Source: a virus. From it: 64,000 nt of DNA. The notes under the pieces were generated by a model that was not told where the DNA came from, searched no databases, and saw nothing but the letters and a program-made list of their open reading frames with translations. Of the stretch, positions 54,485 through 61,966 are shown one piece after another. A program made the translations under genes and the position numbers. Where the stretch lies: the IMG/VR virus record IMGVR_UViG_3300006841_000093, positions 62,001 to 126,000 of that record; one strand, given 5' to 3'. Position 1 is the first letter of the stretch; each line of letters starts with the position of its first letter.

Positions 54485-55180
54485 ATGAAACCAGACTACG
54501 TTGAAGATCAAGTTTCACCTGAATTTGTTGATGCAGTTATAAAATATATTGATGACTCAGAACTTGATAAAGTTTCTTACGATTACTATCTTAATATAGT
54601 AGAAGAAAAATATGGTTTGCAAGGTCAAGAAGCAAAAGACGAACTAGAAACACTTAATAGCACTTTTGAGGGTGGTGGGAGGTGTGGGAGGCCAATATCA
54701 CTAATACCTACCTTAAGATTTAAACATTGGGAGTTTCATGAAGAAGAAAATGAAATTGAAAAAATGATTTCACAAACAATGTTTAAAAAATCTGTAACTG
54801 TAAATAATGTATATGGATTTGATCTTGACTTTAATAACATGACTTGTTCCCTAGCAAAATATATGCCAGAAGAAAATGCTCATTTTGATTGGCATGTTGA
54901 TGGACACATGACATTTCAAGATCCATTCGCGAGAAAATTATCTTTTACTGTTTGCCTTCAACCTGCGAAGAAAGGTGGAAAATTTTTTCTTCAAGAGGGG
55001 TGGGAAGTCTGGCCTAAATCTACAGACATTAAAGAATTAACACTTCCTATTCAAGAGGTAGAACAAACGCCCGGCAAAGTAATAGCGTTTCCTGGTTATT
55101 ATAATCATTGTGTTACTCCAGTAGAAGAAGGTGATAGATATGCATTAATTGCGTGGACATACGGACCGGAATGGAGATAG
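54485..55180 (+). CDS. 2OG-Fe(II) oxygenase, tandem copy 1 (231 aa)
   Basis: Prolyl-4-hydroxylase-like fold: AHFDWHVDGHMTFQD gives the HxD iron ligands, LSFTVCLQPAKKGGKFFLQE is the core strand pair, and IAFPGYYNHCVTPVEEGDRY gives the distal His and the 2-oxoglutarate Arg. The C-terminus WTYGPEWR is shared by all three copies. This copy has an extra Gly-rich insert (FEGGGRCGRP) near 58-68. It would hydroxylate a small molecule or protein. Confidence 0.82.
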   Translation: MKPDYVEDQVSPEFVDAVIKYIDDSELDKVSYDYYLNIVEEKYGLQGQEAKDELETLNSTFEGGGRCGRPISLIPTLRFKHWEFHEEENEIEKMISQTMFKKSVTVNNVYGFDLDFNNMTCSLAKYMPEENAHFDWHVDGHMTFQDPFARKLSFTVCLQPAKKGGKFFLQEGWEVWPKSTDIKELTLPIQEVEQTPGKVIAFPGYYNHCVTPVEEGDRYALIAWTYGPEWR

Positions 55181-55181
55181 T

Positions 55182-55823
55182 TTGTTAAAACCTATGATAT
55201 GGGAAGATAAGGTATCTCAAGAATTTGTTGATATAACTATAAAATATCTTGAAGAAGACGCCCCTCTTGGAGACATAGATTATGATCCCTATGTAAAAAC
55301 AACTGATGAAAAATTTCGCGATGATATATCTACAGGATATAGAGATAGAAATTGTGGTATGAAATGTAAAAATCGCGTATGGCATTTTCACGAAGAAAAA
55401 AATGATACTGAAAGATATATCTCAAAGACCATGTATATGTTAACATTAAAATCTAATAATCATTTTCAGTATGATCTCGATTATAATAATATGATTATAC
55501 AATTAGCAAGGTGGGATGAGGGTGAAAGTTATTTTCATTGGCATGCAGATGGTCATATAAATTTTGAAGGAGTAAATAGAAAATTAGCTTTTAGTCTTTT
55601 TCTTAAACCTGCAGCCAAGGGTGGAAAACTTTTAGTTAATACTATAAATCAATTTATAGAAACAGAAGATGTTAGTTCACCTTCTGTATTTGTTGAAGAA
55701 ATAAAAGAAGAACCAGGAAAAGTAATTGCGTTTCCTGCATACTGTAATCATTGTGTAACTCCTGTTGAGAGGGGGGATAGGTATTCTTTGGTCGCTTGGA
55801 TTTTTGGACCGGAATGGAGATAG
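55182..55823 (+). CDS. 2OG-Fe(II) oxygenase, tandem copy 2 (213 aa, TTG start)
   Basis: By comparison with copy 3 (ATG-TTA-AAA-CCT) this copy starts at TTG 55182 (LLKPMIWEDK), one base after the stop of copy 1. Iron ligands lie in YFHWHADGHINFEG and the distal site in AFPAYCNHCVTPVERGDRY. The C-terminus WIFGPEWR matches its neighbours. Tandem duplication is clear, with the DNA around GGACCGGAATGGAGATAG nearly identical at the ends of copies 1 and 2. Confidence 0.82.
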   Translation: MLKPMIWEDKVSQEFVDITIKYLEEDAPLGDIDYDPYVKTTDEKFRDDISTGYRDRNCGMKCKNRVWHFHEEKNDTERYISKTMYMLTLKSNNHFQYDLDYNNMIIQLARWDEGESYFHWHADGHINFEGVNRKLAFSLFLKPAAKGGKLLVNTINQFIETEDVSSPSVFVEEIKEEPGKVIAFPAYCNHCVTPVERGDRYSLVAWIFGPEWR

Positions 55824-55824
55824 T

Positions 55825-56439
55825 ATGTTAAAACCTATTTTTTGGCACGATACTCTTGAAGAAGATTTTAGAAATAGAGTTATAAAATATATTGATGATG
55901 AAGTAGATCTTTATAGCTCTACTGCCGGTTATTATGATGATGGTACTCCACGTTATGACAAATGTAGTATGACCGCAAAGATTAAGATATGGAATTTTCA
56001 TGAAGATGAGAATGATATAGAAAAAGAGATTGGTAATGTTATGTTTAAATTGGCAATCAAAGCTAATGATTTCTTTGACTTTAATCTTAATTACAATAAT
56101 ATGATTTTACAATTAGCAAAATTTGAAGAAAGTGAAAACGCACATTTTGGATGGCACGCAGATGACCATATAAATTTTGAACAAGATCATAGAAAATTAT
56201 CCTTTAGTGTCTTTCTTAAACCAGCGAAAAAAGGTGGTAATCTTTTAGTTCAAGATGGATGGGAAATTTTACCAAATGAAAACAATACTGAACTACCTTA
56301 TTTACCTTCAACAAAAGTTGAAGAAACTCCTGGCAAGGTTGTAGCATTTCCAAGTTATTGTAATCATTGTGTAACCCCTGTTGAAGAGGGTGATAGGTAT
56401 TCTTTGGTTGCATGGATTTTCGGCCCAGAGTGGAGATAA
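55825..56439 (+). CDS. 2OG-Fe(II) oxygenase, tandem copy 3 (204 aa)
   Basis: ATG 55825 (MLKPIFWHDT) starts one base after copy 2. Iron ligands are in AHFGWHADDHINFEQ, the distal site in AFPSYCNHCVTPVEEGDRY, and the end is WIFGPEWR. All three copies keep the active-site residues, so none looks decayed. Expansion to three suggests a set of related substrates or a need for more enzyme. Confidence 0.82.
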   Translation: MLKPIFWHDTLEEDFRNRVIKYIDDEVDLYSSTAGYYDDGTPRYDKCSMTAKIKIWNFHEDENDIEKEIGNVMFKLAIKANDFFDFNLNYNNMILQLAKFEESENAHFGWHADDHINFEQDHRKLSFSVFLKPAKKGGNLLVQDGWEILPNENNTELPYLPSTKVEETPGKVVAFPSYCNHCVTPVEEGDRYSLVAWIFGPEWR

Positions 56440-56548
56440 CGAAAATTATATATAGAGTAATATTTGATAATTATGATCCTACCAAGTGATGACCCCTTTT
56501 GTCATTATCCTTTTAATCCCATAAGAAAGGAGATCCTTTTAAATTCCA

Positions 56549-56725
56549 ATGAGACAATTTGAGGTGGACTACGAAACCACCCTTCCGCCATGGCACACAG
56601 GTCATGAGAAGGTTGAGGCGGAAGACCTAAATTCTGTTAAAGAGAAGTTTGACAGAAAACATGAGGCGGCACGTATATACAAAATAACTGAAGTGTTATA
56701 CGATCAGAGACTTGTCGCTAGTTGA
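56549..56725 (+). CDS. small hypothetical protein (58 aa)
   Basis: ATG 56549 to TGA 56723-56725 encodes RQFEVDYETTLPPWHTGHEK, then EKFDRKHEAARIYKITEVLY. AAGGAG lies 16 bases upstream, further than usual. A small alpha/beta protein of early type, C/G-richer than its surroundings. No domain recognised. Confidence 0.5.
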   Translation: MRQFEVDYETTLPPWHTGHEKVEAEDLNSVKEKFDRKHEAARIYKITEVLYDQRLVAS

Positions 56726-56758
56726 CAACAAAATACTTGGAAGAAGTTCATTTAACAA

Positions 56759-56789
56759 GGCGCTCTCTACCATAGGAGTAGGGGGCGCC
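56759..56789 (+). promoter_or_regulatory. stable RNA hairpin between two small genes
   Basis: GGCGCTCTCTAC (56759-56770) pairs with GTAGGGGGCGCC (56778-56789), twelve pairs with two G-U, loop CATAGGA. No T-run follows, so it is more likely a message-stability or processing element than a terminator. Confidence 0.55.
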
Positions 56790-56822
56790 CTCTGCGATCA
56801 ATCCCATAGTCTAGGAGAATGA

Positions 56823-56990
56823 ATGACTAAACCTATAGAAGAAAGACATACAGAAATTTCAGAAGAAGATTATGAAAGATATGCATCTGAATATAATAAG
56901 CAAGATGCAAAATTATATAAGTGGAAAGAGAGGTATTATAAATTTGAGGAAGATTATAATCTTACAGACGAGCAAGTAGCACCAATATAA
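56823..56990 (+). CDS. small acidic helical protein (55 aa)
   Basis: ATG 56823 behind AGGAG encodes TKPIEERHTEISEEDYERYA, then KLYKWKERYYKFEEDYNLTD. Tyr- and Glu-rich, helical. No domain. A clear ribosome site follows the hairpin at 56759-56789. Confidence 0.6.
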   Translation: MTKPIEERHTEISEEDYERYASEYNKQDAKLYKWKERYYKFEEDYNLTDEQVAPI

Positions 56991-57011
56991 CTTTTATACA
57001 AGGACACTCCC

Positions 57012-57188
57012 ATGACCTTTCAAGTTAATCTGACCCGTTACCAAGTTGAAACTGCATCAGAACAGTTTGCTTCCCACATTAAAGAAAAAGTAGAAGACGT
57101 ATATCAACGATATGTCAGAGAAAATATTCCTTGTGAATTTTACGAAGATGGCATAGTGCAAAAGGAATACAAACCCAATCTCTCATAA
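57012..57188 (+). CDS. small hypothetical protein (58 aa)
   Basis: ATG 57012 to TAA 57186-57188 encodes TFQVNLTRYQVETASEQFAS, HIKEKVEDVYQRYVRENI and PCEFYEDGIVQKEYKPNL. AAGGA precedes it. It ends inside a stretch with CATAAATA, just before the next early promoter. Confidence 0.55.
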   Translation: MTFQVNLTRYQVETASEQFASHIKEKVEDVYQRYVRENIPCEFYEDGIVQKEYKPNLS

Positions 57189-57205
57189 ATATATGAAATA
57201 AACAC

Positions 57206-57235
57206 TTGACATTTGTTACCATTTCGTGTTATAAT
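57206..57235 (+). promoter_or_regulatory. sigma70-type promoter (AATAAACAC module)
   Basis: AATAAACAC then TTGACA (57206-57211), an 18-base spacer and TATAAT (57230-57235). The downstream leader ACCTGAAACTTGAGAGAG leads into the gene at 57262. Confidence 0.8.
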
Positions 57236-57261
57236 ATACCTGAAACTTGAGAGAGATCAAA

Positions 57262-57783
57262 ATGAAGATTAATATTAAAGCGAGAATGATTGACACTAAA
57301 CTCAGAGTCGCCCTCTATGCGATGACTGAGTTTGCGATGTCTAAGTTAGTTCCCTCCAATCGATTGAGAAATAATGTTTCCATCAATGTTCACCTAAAGC
57401 ATCACTGCGAAGGTGGAGAAGCTATGTTGGAAGATTATGCCAATCCCTACCGACCAAGAGATTTCAAAGTTATCATTGATCATCATCGAGCAGAGATAGA
57501 TGATTATGGTAGAGAGCGTGATGCTACTGAATGGGCACACGAAATTCTCAGAACATTAGCCCACGAAATGGTTCATGTAAAGCAATACCTTACAGGAGAA
57601 CTAATGATGAGAGCAAAGGGGCTTTGTTGGAGAAAAGATGTTTTGACAAGTGATTCAACAACCTACGAAGAATACTTTGAACTCCCCTACGAAATTGAAG
57701 CATACGGCAGAGAAAAAGGACTGTTAGCAATGTTCCTAATCAGATGGACTGAGATTGAAAAAGAATTAGGAATTAATTTCTAA
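57262..57783 (+). CDS. putative zinc metalloprotease (173 aa)
   Basis: ATG 57262 follows GAGAGAGATC; an in-frame ATG at 57247 precedes the ribosome site. The motif LAHEMVHVKQYLTGEL near 107-122 is HExxH, the gluzincin/SprT-like zinc site. A Tyr/Glu-rich stretch (YEEYFELPYEIEAYGRE) near 135-155 includes the likely third ligand Glu. The rest (NNVSINVHLKHHCEGGEAML) is beta-rich. Possibly a DNA-repair or host-protein-degrading early protease. No secretion signal. Confidence 0.72.
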   Translation: MKINIKARMIDTKLRVALYAMTEFAMSKLVPSNRLRNNVSINVHLKHHCEGGEAMLEDYANPYRPRDFKVIIDHHRAEIDDYGRERDATEWAHEILRTLAHEMVHVKQYLTGELMMRAKGLCWRKDVLTSDSTTYEEYFELPYEIEAYGREKGLLAMFLIRWTEIEKELGINF

Positions 57784-57790
57784 TAAACAC

Positions 57791-57819
57791 TTGACATCCT
57801 GACCCAGTTGTGTTATAAT
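57791..57819 (+). promoter_or_regulatory. sigma70-type promoter (AATAAACAC module)
   Basis: TTGACA (57791-57796), 17-base spacer, TATAAT (57814-57819) after the flank TAATAAACAC. GGACCTGTAAAATGAGAG follows. Confidence 0.8.
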
Positions 57820-57860
57820 GGACCTGTAAAATGAGAGATTAACTTTTAACGAGAGATATT

Positions 57861-58157
57861 ATGAGTGTAGCGAGAGAAATTCTAAATCAACTTGGCGGAA
57901 ACAAATTCCGTGTTATGACTGGCGCAAAAAACTTTATGGGTTTTTCCGAAGGTCTTGTGATGAAGATTGGACGAAACAGTTCAAATTCAAACTATCTGAA
58001 AATCACATTGAACTCGATGGATTTGTACGATATGGAATTCGCCAAAGTTTCCCGAATGGGTGAGAAAAAATCTATCACAGAATATAACAATGTTTACAAT
58101 GATTCTATGGTAGAAGTTTTTGAGAAACATACTGGAATGTACACGAAATTATTTTAG
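57861..58157 (+). CDS. conserved phage hypothetical protein (98 aa)
   Basis: AREILNQLGGNKFRVMTGAK, FSEGLVMKIGRN and LKITLNSMDLYDMEF with SITEYNNVYNDSMVEVFEKH match a small protein found in many phages and some prophages, whose function is unknown. The MTGAKNF signature is the best landmark. It has its own early promoter and GAGAG ribosome site. Confidence 0.72.
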   Translation: MSVAREILNQLGGNKFRVMTGAKNFMGFSEGLVMKIGRNSSNSNYLKITLNSMDLYDMEFAKVSRMGEKKSITEYNNVYNDSMVEVFEKHTGMYTKLF

Positions 58158-58165
58158 GAGATATT

Positions 58166-58378
58166 ATGAATAATATGAAAACCAAATTAGAAGAACTCAG
58201 AATAATTCAAGAGAGACTTGAAGAAGCTGAGAGAGTAGTTAATGACTTTAGAAGTCGCAAGTGGGATTTGGTTACTGAGCTCAAAAACTTAGGTCACGAT
58301 TTCACAGCAACAACAGAGGGTATGGATGTAGTATTGTCTGCATCACCTTCTTTTAATTGGAGTAGAGATAATGTGTAG
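58166..58378 (+). CDS. small helical protein (70 aa)
   Basis: KTKLEELRIIQERLEEAERV with VNDFRSRKWDLVTELKNL is a coiled coil; the tail is GHDFTATTEGMDVVLSASPS. No domain recognised. Overlaps the next small frame by 8 bases. Confidence 0.6.
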   Translation: MNNMKTKLEELRIIQERLEEAERVVNDFRSRKWDLVTELKNLGHDFTATTEGMDVVLSASPSFNWSRDNV

Positions 58379-58529
58379 AATAAGATGTTTTTATGAAGGA
58401 TTTGAAGAAGGCACTTATGGTTGGGCAGAAATGATTATGTCCTACGATGATGACATTGCCGGATTTATTAAACATTGGAGTTGTGGTGGCAAAAGAATGG
58501 TTATCACAGAACATATTGAGATAGGGTAA
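58371..58529 (+). CDS. small Cys-containing protein (52 aa)
   Basis: ATG 58371 to TAA 58527-58529 encodes CRIRCFYEGFEEGTYGWAEM, then MSYDDDIAGFIKHWSCGGKR and a short end. Three Cys. It overlaps the upstream gene by 8 bases (GTGTAG region) and the spacing to the next gene is 2 bases, consistent with an operon gene. Confidence 0.55.
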   Translation: MCRIRCFYEGFEEGTYGWAEMIMSYDDDIAGFIKHWSCGGKRMVITEHIEIG

Positions 58530-58531
58530 AA

Positions 58532-58786
58532 ATGGAGAATAACGAAACCTACTACATTGCAAAATTGTCTAAGAAGGGTGAACACCTTTCATCAGAAATA
58601 CATAAGACATTAGAGGCAGCAAGATTGTGGGCGATGAAAGAAACCAAGTTGTTAGTCTCAGATACTTTTCTGAGAAAATGTAAAGCTGATGATGTTGTTG
58701 TTGAAATCGATGAACACTTTTTTGGTTATGAGATTTCAGCAGAAGAATTAATTAAAAATTCAAAAAAAGTTTTAATAAACACTTGA
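58532..58786 (+). CDS. small hypothetical protein (84 aa)
   Basis: ENNETYYIAKLSKKGEHLSS, then EAARLWAMKETKLLVSDTFL and VVVEIDEHFFGYEISAEELI. An alpha/beta protein without a recognised family. It ends over the -35 region of the next promoter. Confidence 0.6.
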   Translation: MENNETYYIAKLSKKGEHLSSEIHKTLEAARLWAMKETKLLVSDTFLRKCKADDVVVEIDEHFFGYEISAEELIKNSKKVLINT

Positions 58787-58811
58787 CATTTGGACGGGTT
58801 TTTGGTATAAT
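58783..58811 (+). promoter_or_regulatory. sigma70-type promoter (AATAAACAC module)
   Basis: TTGACA (58783-58788), 17-base spacer, TATAAT (58806-58811), after the flank TTAATAAACAC. A structured leader follows. Confidence 0.8.
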
Positions 58812-58824
58812 AGTTATGTAAGAT

Positions 58825-58882
58825 GAGAGTTGGGTAGCCCCCTTCATTCCCCCTCAACGAAAGGCGCAGGAGGGAAACTCTC
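58825..58882 (+). promoter_or_regulatory. foldable 5' leader
   Basis: GAGAGTT (58825-58831) pairs with AACTCTC (58876-58882). Inside, GTTG (58829-58832) can alternatively pair with CAAC (58855-58858), so the two folds compete. The leader is C-rich in the middle and precedes the gene at 58906. Confidence 0.45.
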
Positions 58883-58905
58883 GAAACCCTTTAATGAGAG
58901 AAAAA

Positions 58906-59094
58906 ATGATTGTTGATAGAGAAAGCGAATTTGGTGGAATTGATTTGAGTCTAAACAGAAGTTTAGAAGAATTAATCAGTTCTTATTTTGAGGCTCACGG
59001 AGCCGGAATAGAGTTGGATGAAGATACTCGTCCTGAAGAATTAGATGCCTACTACGCATTAGAAAATTACCTTGCAGATATGGGGGCAATATGA
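58906..59094 (+). CDS. small acidic protein (62 aa)
   Basis: ATG 58906 with GAGAG upstream is preferred to ATG 58894, which would place the ribosome site inside the frame. IVDRESEFGGIDLSLNRSLE, then ISSYFEAHGAGIELDEDTRP and LENYLADMGAI. Acidic, of early type, without recognised domain. Overlaps the next gene as ATGA. Confidence 0.6.
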   Translation: MIVDRESEFGGIDLSLNRSLEELISSYFEAHGAGIELDEDTRPEELDAYYALENYLADMGAI

Positions 59095-59324
59095 GAATTA
59101 TCTTGAATGGAAAAGTTGCCAAGAATGTAACAGTTACAAAACATGAAGGCAAATATATTGGTTATAGTTTACGAAACAATAGCGGAAAGAAATGGTCTTT
59201 GGTTCGTAATCGTAAAGATGACAGATATCTTGGAGTTGTAAATCACGGCTCGATGTATAATCACAAGTTTCGTGGTTATGAATGGTTATCTGATGAAACT
59301 GGAGATTTAGTAGGAGTTTGTTAA
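59091..59324 (+). CDS. small beta-rich protein (77 aa)
   Basis: RIILNGKVAKNVTVTKHEGK, YIGYSLRNNSGKKWSLVRNR and YLGVVNHGSMYNHKFRGYEW suggest a small beta-barrel or SH3-like protein. Basic. Function unknown. Coupled upstream by ATGA. Confidence 0.6.
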   Translation: MRIILNGKVAKNVTVTKHEGKYIGYSLRNNSGKKWSLVRNRKDDRYLGVVNHGSMYNHKFRGYEWLSDETGDLVGVC

Positions 59325-59326
59325 TT

Positions 59327-59686
59327 ATGAGAAATGAAATTGAAGTATTATTAGAAGCAATGAGAGATGATTATAAACGATGGACTTATGCCGCTAAAGG
59401 TAGAGGATCGTTTTCTAATCCAGATATTGAAAAAGAGATGACCGAAAATTATTGTAATGGACTTGAAGTTACCGAAGGTAGTCGTTATTGGAAGATTACT
59501 GGTACAAGTGGTAGTGGAGCTCAAAGATCAGTTAAAGGTTTTATTTGTAAAGCCGGAGATAAAAAATTCCTAGAAGGCGATATGTTGAAGCCCGCAGGTT
59601 GGGCGGCACCCGCTAGAAACTTTGCCAGAGGCAATGTACTTACTGGCAAAGGTGTTAAAATGGTTCGTTGGACTGGGATAGGTTAA
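59327..59686 (+). CDS. conserved-looking phage protein (119 aa)
   Basis: ATG 59327 (MRNEIEVLLEAM) is preferred; TTG-MLI upstream adds three residues. The central GTSGSGAQRSVKGFICKAGD, then KKFLEGDMLKPAGWAAPARN and FARGNVLTGKGV is a pattern I recall from many T4-like phages, without known function. The positively charged GAQRSV and ARNFARGN regions suggest nucleic-acid contact. Confidence 0.65.
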   Translation: MRNEIEVLLEAMRDDYKRWTYAAKGRGSFSNPDIEKEMTENYCNGLEVTEGSRYWKITGTSGSGAQRSVKGFICKAGDKKFLEGDMLKPAGWAAPARNFARGNVLTGKGVKMVRWTGIG

Positions 59687-59687
59687 T

Positions 59688-59870
59688 ATGATAGGTAGTG
59701 TGAAAATTGTTGGAATAAGTTTTTTACTTTTTATGTTAGCTACTTATATCTCATTTCAAATGGGATGGAGTTTTTGGCATTACGAATTTATTAAGTTTTT
59801 AAGATATATAGAATTACCATACGAAGGTTGGTATTTTTTAGATAGATATATTTACAATGGAGCATTATAA
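59688..59870 (+). CDS. small membrane protein (60 aa)
   Basis: One hydrophobic segment (KIVGISFLLFMLATYISFQM) and an aromatic polar tail (SFWHYEFIKFLRYIELPYEG). It starts one base after the preceding gene. Function unknown. Confidence 0.55.
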   Translation: MIGSVKIVGISFLLFMLATYISFQMGWSFWHYEFIKFLRYIELPYEGWYFLDRYIYNGAL

Positions 59871-59877
59871 GCCTAAG

Positions 59878-60063
59878 CGTTCCGAGTAGGGGGTGGTGGA
59901 AATGGTTCAGAGATAGTATCCGTTAGTATACGGCTCTACTAGGGGTAACTCCCCCCAATGGTGCTCTGAGGTAGGAACGTGATGTGGATTGGTTACAATC
60001 CTTTTGAATGTGAAAACACAAGGATTGTTCACGCAGGGTAGAAATTGTCTGGTCGTGAGACAA
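59878..60063 (+). ncRNA. candidate structured RNA or long leader
   Basis: A 270-base gap before the lipoprotein gene folds well: CGTTCC (59878-59883) pairs with GGAACG (59974-59979) around a CAGAG/CTCTG stem and a GGGG/CCCC hairpin. CAATCCTT (59996-60003) pairs with AAGGATTG (60020-60027) around a TGTGAAAACACA loop, but CAATC can also pair with GATTG (59987-59991). TTGTCT (60045-60050) pairs with AGACAA (60058-60063). GC exceeds the coding average. No known family is recognised. Confidence 0.55.
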
Positions 60064-60141
60064 CAGGATTTTGTTACTATGGTGACGAAGTACAAGGATC
60101 AATCCATGGCTTCTTTTTTTAATTTTGTTATGAGAGAAACA

Positions 60142-61053
60142 ATGAAAAATATTATTTACAGTTTATTGATTACAACAATGATGGCATCTTGTGGAGATGC
60201 ACCAGAAGAATATTCTGATTCAGATACAAATTCTTCATCTTCTAACAAACTACATTATATTGATATTTCAAATGCAAGATCAGTATTCATTAGTTCTTCC
60301 AATTCTAATAGTAGATCATCTTCAAAAGAATATGGTGGTAAAGCAGAAGATAAAATATTTAAAATTACAGATGGTGGACTTGAAGAAGTTAAATTTTTAG
60401 ACTCTGACAATAAGACACATACTATTACTAAATCTCCAATAGCTATAGATGTTGTTGATGAAGATTATATAATTTTTAGTTTTGGAAGTAGTATTGATAA
60501 TCCCACATCTTGTTATCTTACCAATAAAGAAACTGGCTTAGTTTATCAATTAGGAGTATCACTCCACGAAGATACTTCAGAAGCTAAATGTCCATTACCT
60601 CAAAGTAATAATTCAAAAGATAAAAAGATTTTAACAGATAATAATAGTAATTTATATTATCGTAGTTATGGATGTGGTGATGGTTCTTGTTATATTATTA
60701 ATAAAGTAAACTATAGTGATCCTAAAAATATTGTCCACGAACAAATTACTAATAAAGAAAGTGTACATAATTTTGTAGTAGATTATAAAGGCAATATTTC
60801 ATATAATGAATTATCTTGGATAGGGTTTGATGGAGAAATTAAATATAATAATACAGATGTAAATTTAACAAGTGGTTATTATAAACTTTATCAAGAAGAT
60901 AAGTTAATACTATTTGATCCTATGGGAAATGGTAAATACTTAATTGATAATGGTAAAGAGTTAGTTACTAAAGAATTAACAAAAACTTTATTAATAAGTT
61001 TTCTTTTAGAAGTAAAATGTAAACACACTTTCGAATGTTTAACGGAGAAATAA
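60142..61053 (+). CDS. Ser-rich lipoprotein (303 aa)
   Basis: ATG 60142 (KNIIYSLLITTMMASC) with GAGAG upstream gives a short lipoprotein signal with lipobox MASC; a longer start at 60106 is unlikely. The mature protein has a Ser/Asn tract near 20-60 and then a repeated beta pattern (VDEDYIIFSFGSSIDN, NSNLYYRSYGCGDGSC, SYNELSWIGFDGEIKY) like a beta-propeller. Probably exported to the envelope; role unknown. A structured leader precedes it. Confidence 0.65.
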   Translation: MKNIIYSLLITTMMASCGDAPEEYSDSDTNSSSSNKLHYIDISNARSVFISSSNSNSRSSSKEYGGKAEDKIFKITDGGLEEVKFLDSDNKTHTITKSPIAIDVVDEDYIIFSFGSSIDNPTSCYLTNKETGLVYQLGVSLHEDTSEAKCPLPQSNNSKDKKILTDNNSNLYYRSYGCGDGSCYIINKVNYSDPKNIVHEQITNKESVHNFVVDYKGNISYNELSWIGFDGEIKYNNTDVNLTSGYYKLYQEDKLILFDPMGNGKYLIDNGKELVTKELTKTLLISFLLEVKCKHTFECLTEK

Positions 61054-61054
61054 A

Positions 61055-61648
61055 ATGGCTAGGAAAAAAATAGAAGTAAAAAGAAAACCACTTAAGGTGA
61101 AAAAGACTCGTAAACTTTCAGAAGAACATAAAGAGAAGTTACGAGCAAGACTTGCCAAAATGAGGGCAAATAAAAAACCAGCAGAGTATAAGAATATAGC
61201 AAAGTCTGTTCTCGCAAAACCCGATGATGATAAACTATCTTTGAAAAATGTTAAAGCATGGATTAAAGAAACTAAAGAAGCAGTATCATCACACTTAAAA
61301 AATTCAAGAGGTCGTAGTTTGACACCGCAAGTAAAACAACGTGAATTGAATTTAGCAGATAGTAAAAAAGCGTATATTAGATATATGGAACACTACTTGA
61401 AATCTGGAGATTGGATTTCCGATTTTATGGGGCCACAAGAAAACGAAAAGACAACATGGAAATGTGTCGCGATGGCATATCATTCAGATGGAACTCCAAA
61501 GCGTGATGTGGGTGTATTTTATCCAGATATTAATATGGTATGGAAATCAGATATGATTGAAGCAGATTATGTACCTACAAAATCTGAACTTCATCATCTA
61601 TCAAAAACAGTTGCAATAACAGATAAACAATTTACAGCAGATTTATGA
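61055..61648 (+). CDS. conserved-looking phage protein (197 aa)
   Basis: Basic N-terminus (RKPLKVKKTRKLSEEHKEKL, RARLAKMRANKKP) and a compact C-terminal part: CVAMAYHSDGTPKRDVGVFY, PDINMVW. From memory similar proteins occur in marine T4-like phages. It ends ITDKQFTADL, a tail shared with the next gene. It may bind nucleic acid. Overlaps downstream by 4 bases. Confidence 0.65.
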   Translation: MARKKIEVKRKPLKVKKTRKLSEEHKEKLRARLAKMRANKKPAEYKNIAKSVLAKPDDDKLSLKNVKAWIKETKEAVSSHLKNSRGRSLTPQVKQRELNLADSKKAYIRYMEHYLKSGDWISDFMGPQENEKTTWKCVAMAYHSDGTPKRDVGVFYPDINMVWKSDMIEADYVPTKSELHHLSKTVAITDKQFTADL

Positions 61649-61929
61649 TTTGTTCTTATTGTTATAAAACACAGATTGCAGTAAAACATGATGTTGGACA
61701 TTGGTGGAATAATCCAGAAGATTCAGTTTATGTTTGTTCAGATGATTGTTATACTAAACTAGAAAAACTTGTCAAAGATGGAACATGGATGGATCACAAG
61801 CCAGAAGCTATCTTTGGTAAGAAGAAACATAAAAGCCCTAGTTTTGATAAACCTTCTCCTAGAGATAAGGGGCCGAAGTCAGTAACAGATAAACAATTTT
61901 CAGCTGATTTGGGAAAGTTCATGACTTGA
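61645..61929 (+). CDS. small zinc-finger-like protein (94 aa)
   Basis: ICSYCYKTQIAV and VYVCSDDCYTKLEKL provide four Cys in two pairs, a treble-clef-like zinc site. The tail SVTDKQFSADLGKF repeats the end of the upstream protein. It is basic and may contact nucleic acid. It finishes over the promoter at 61926. Confidence 0.65.
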   Translation: MICSYCYKTQIAVKHDVGHWWNNPEDSVYVCSDDCYTKLEKLVKDGTWMDHKPEAIFGKKKHKSPSFDKPSPRDKGPKSVTDKQFSADLGKFMT

Positions 61930-61953
61930 CTTTTTAAATATACATGTTATAAT
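61926..61953 (+). promoter_or_regulatory. sigma70-type promoter
   Basis: TTGACT (61926-61931), 16-base spacer, TATAAT (61948-61953). It starts a transcript that would open with the structured leader at 61967. Confidence 0.75.
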
Positions 61954-61966
61954 AAAAGATATTACA

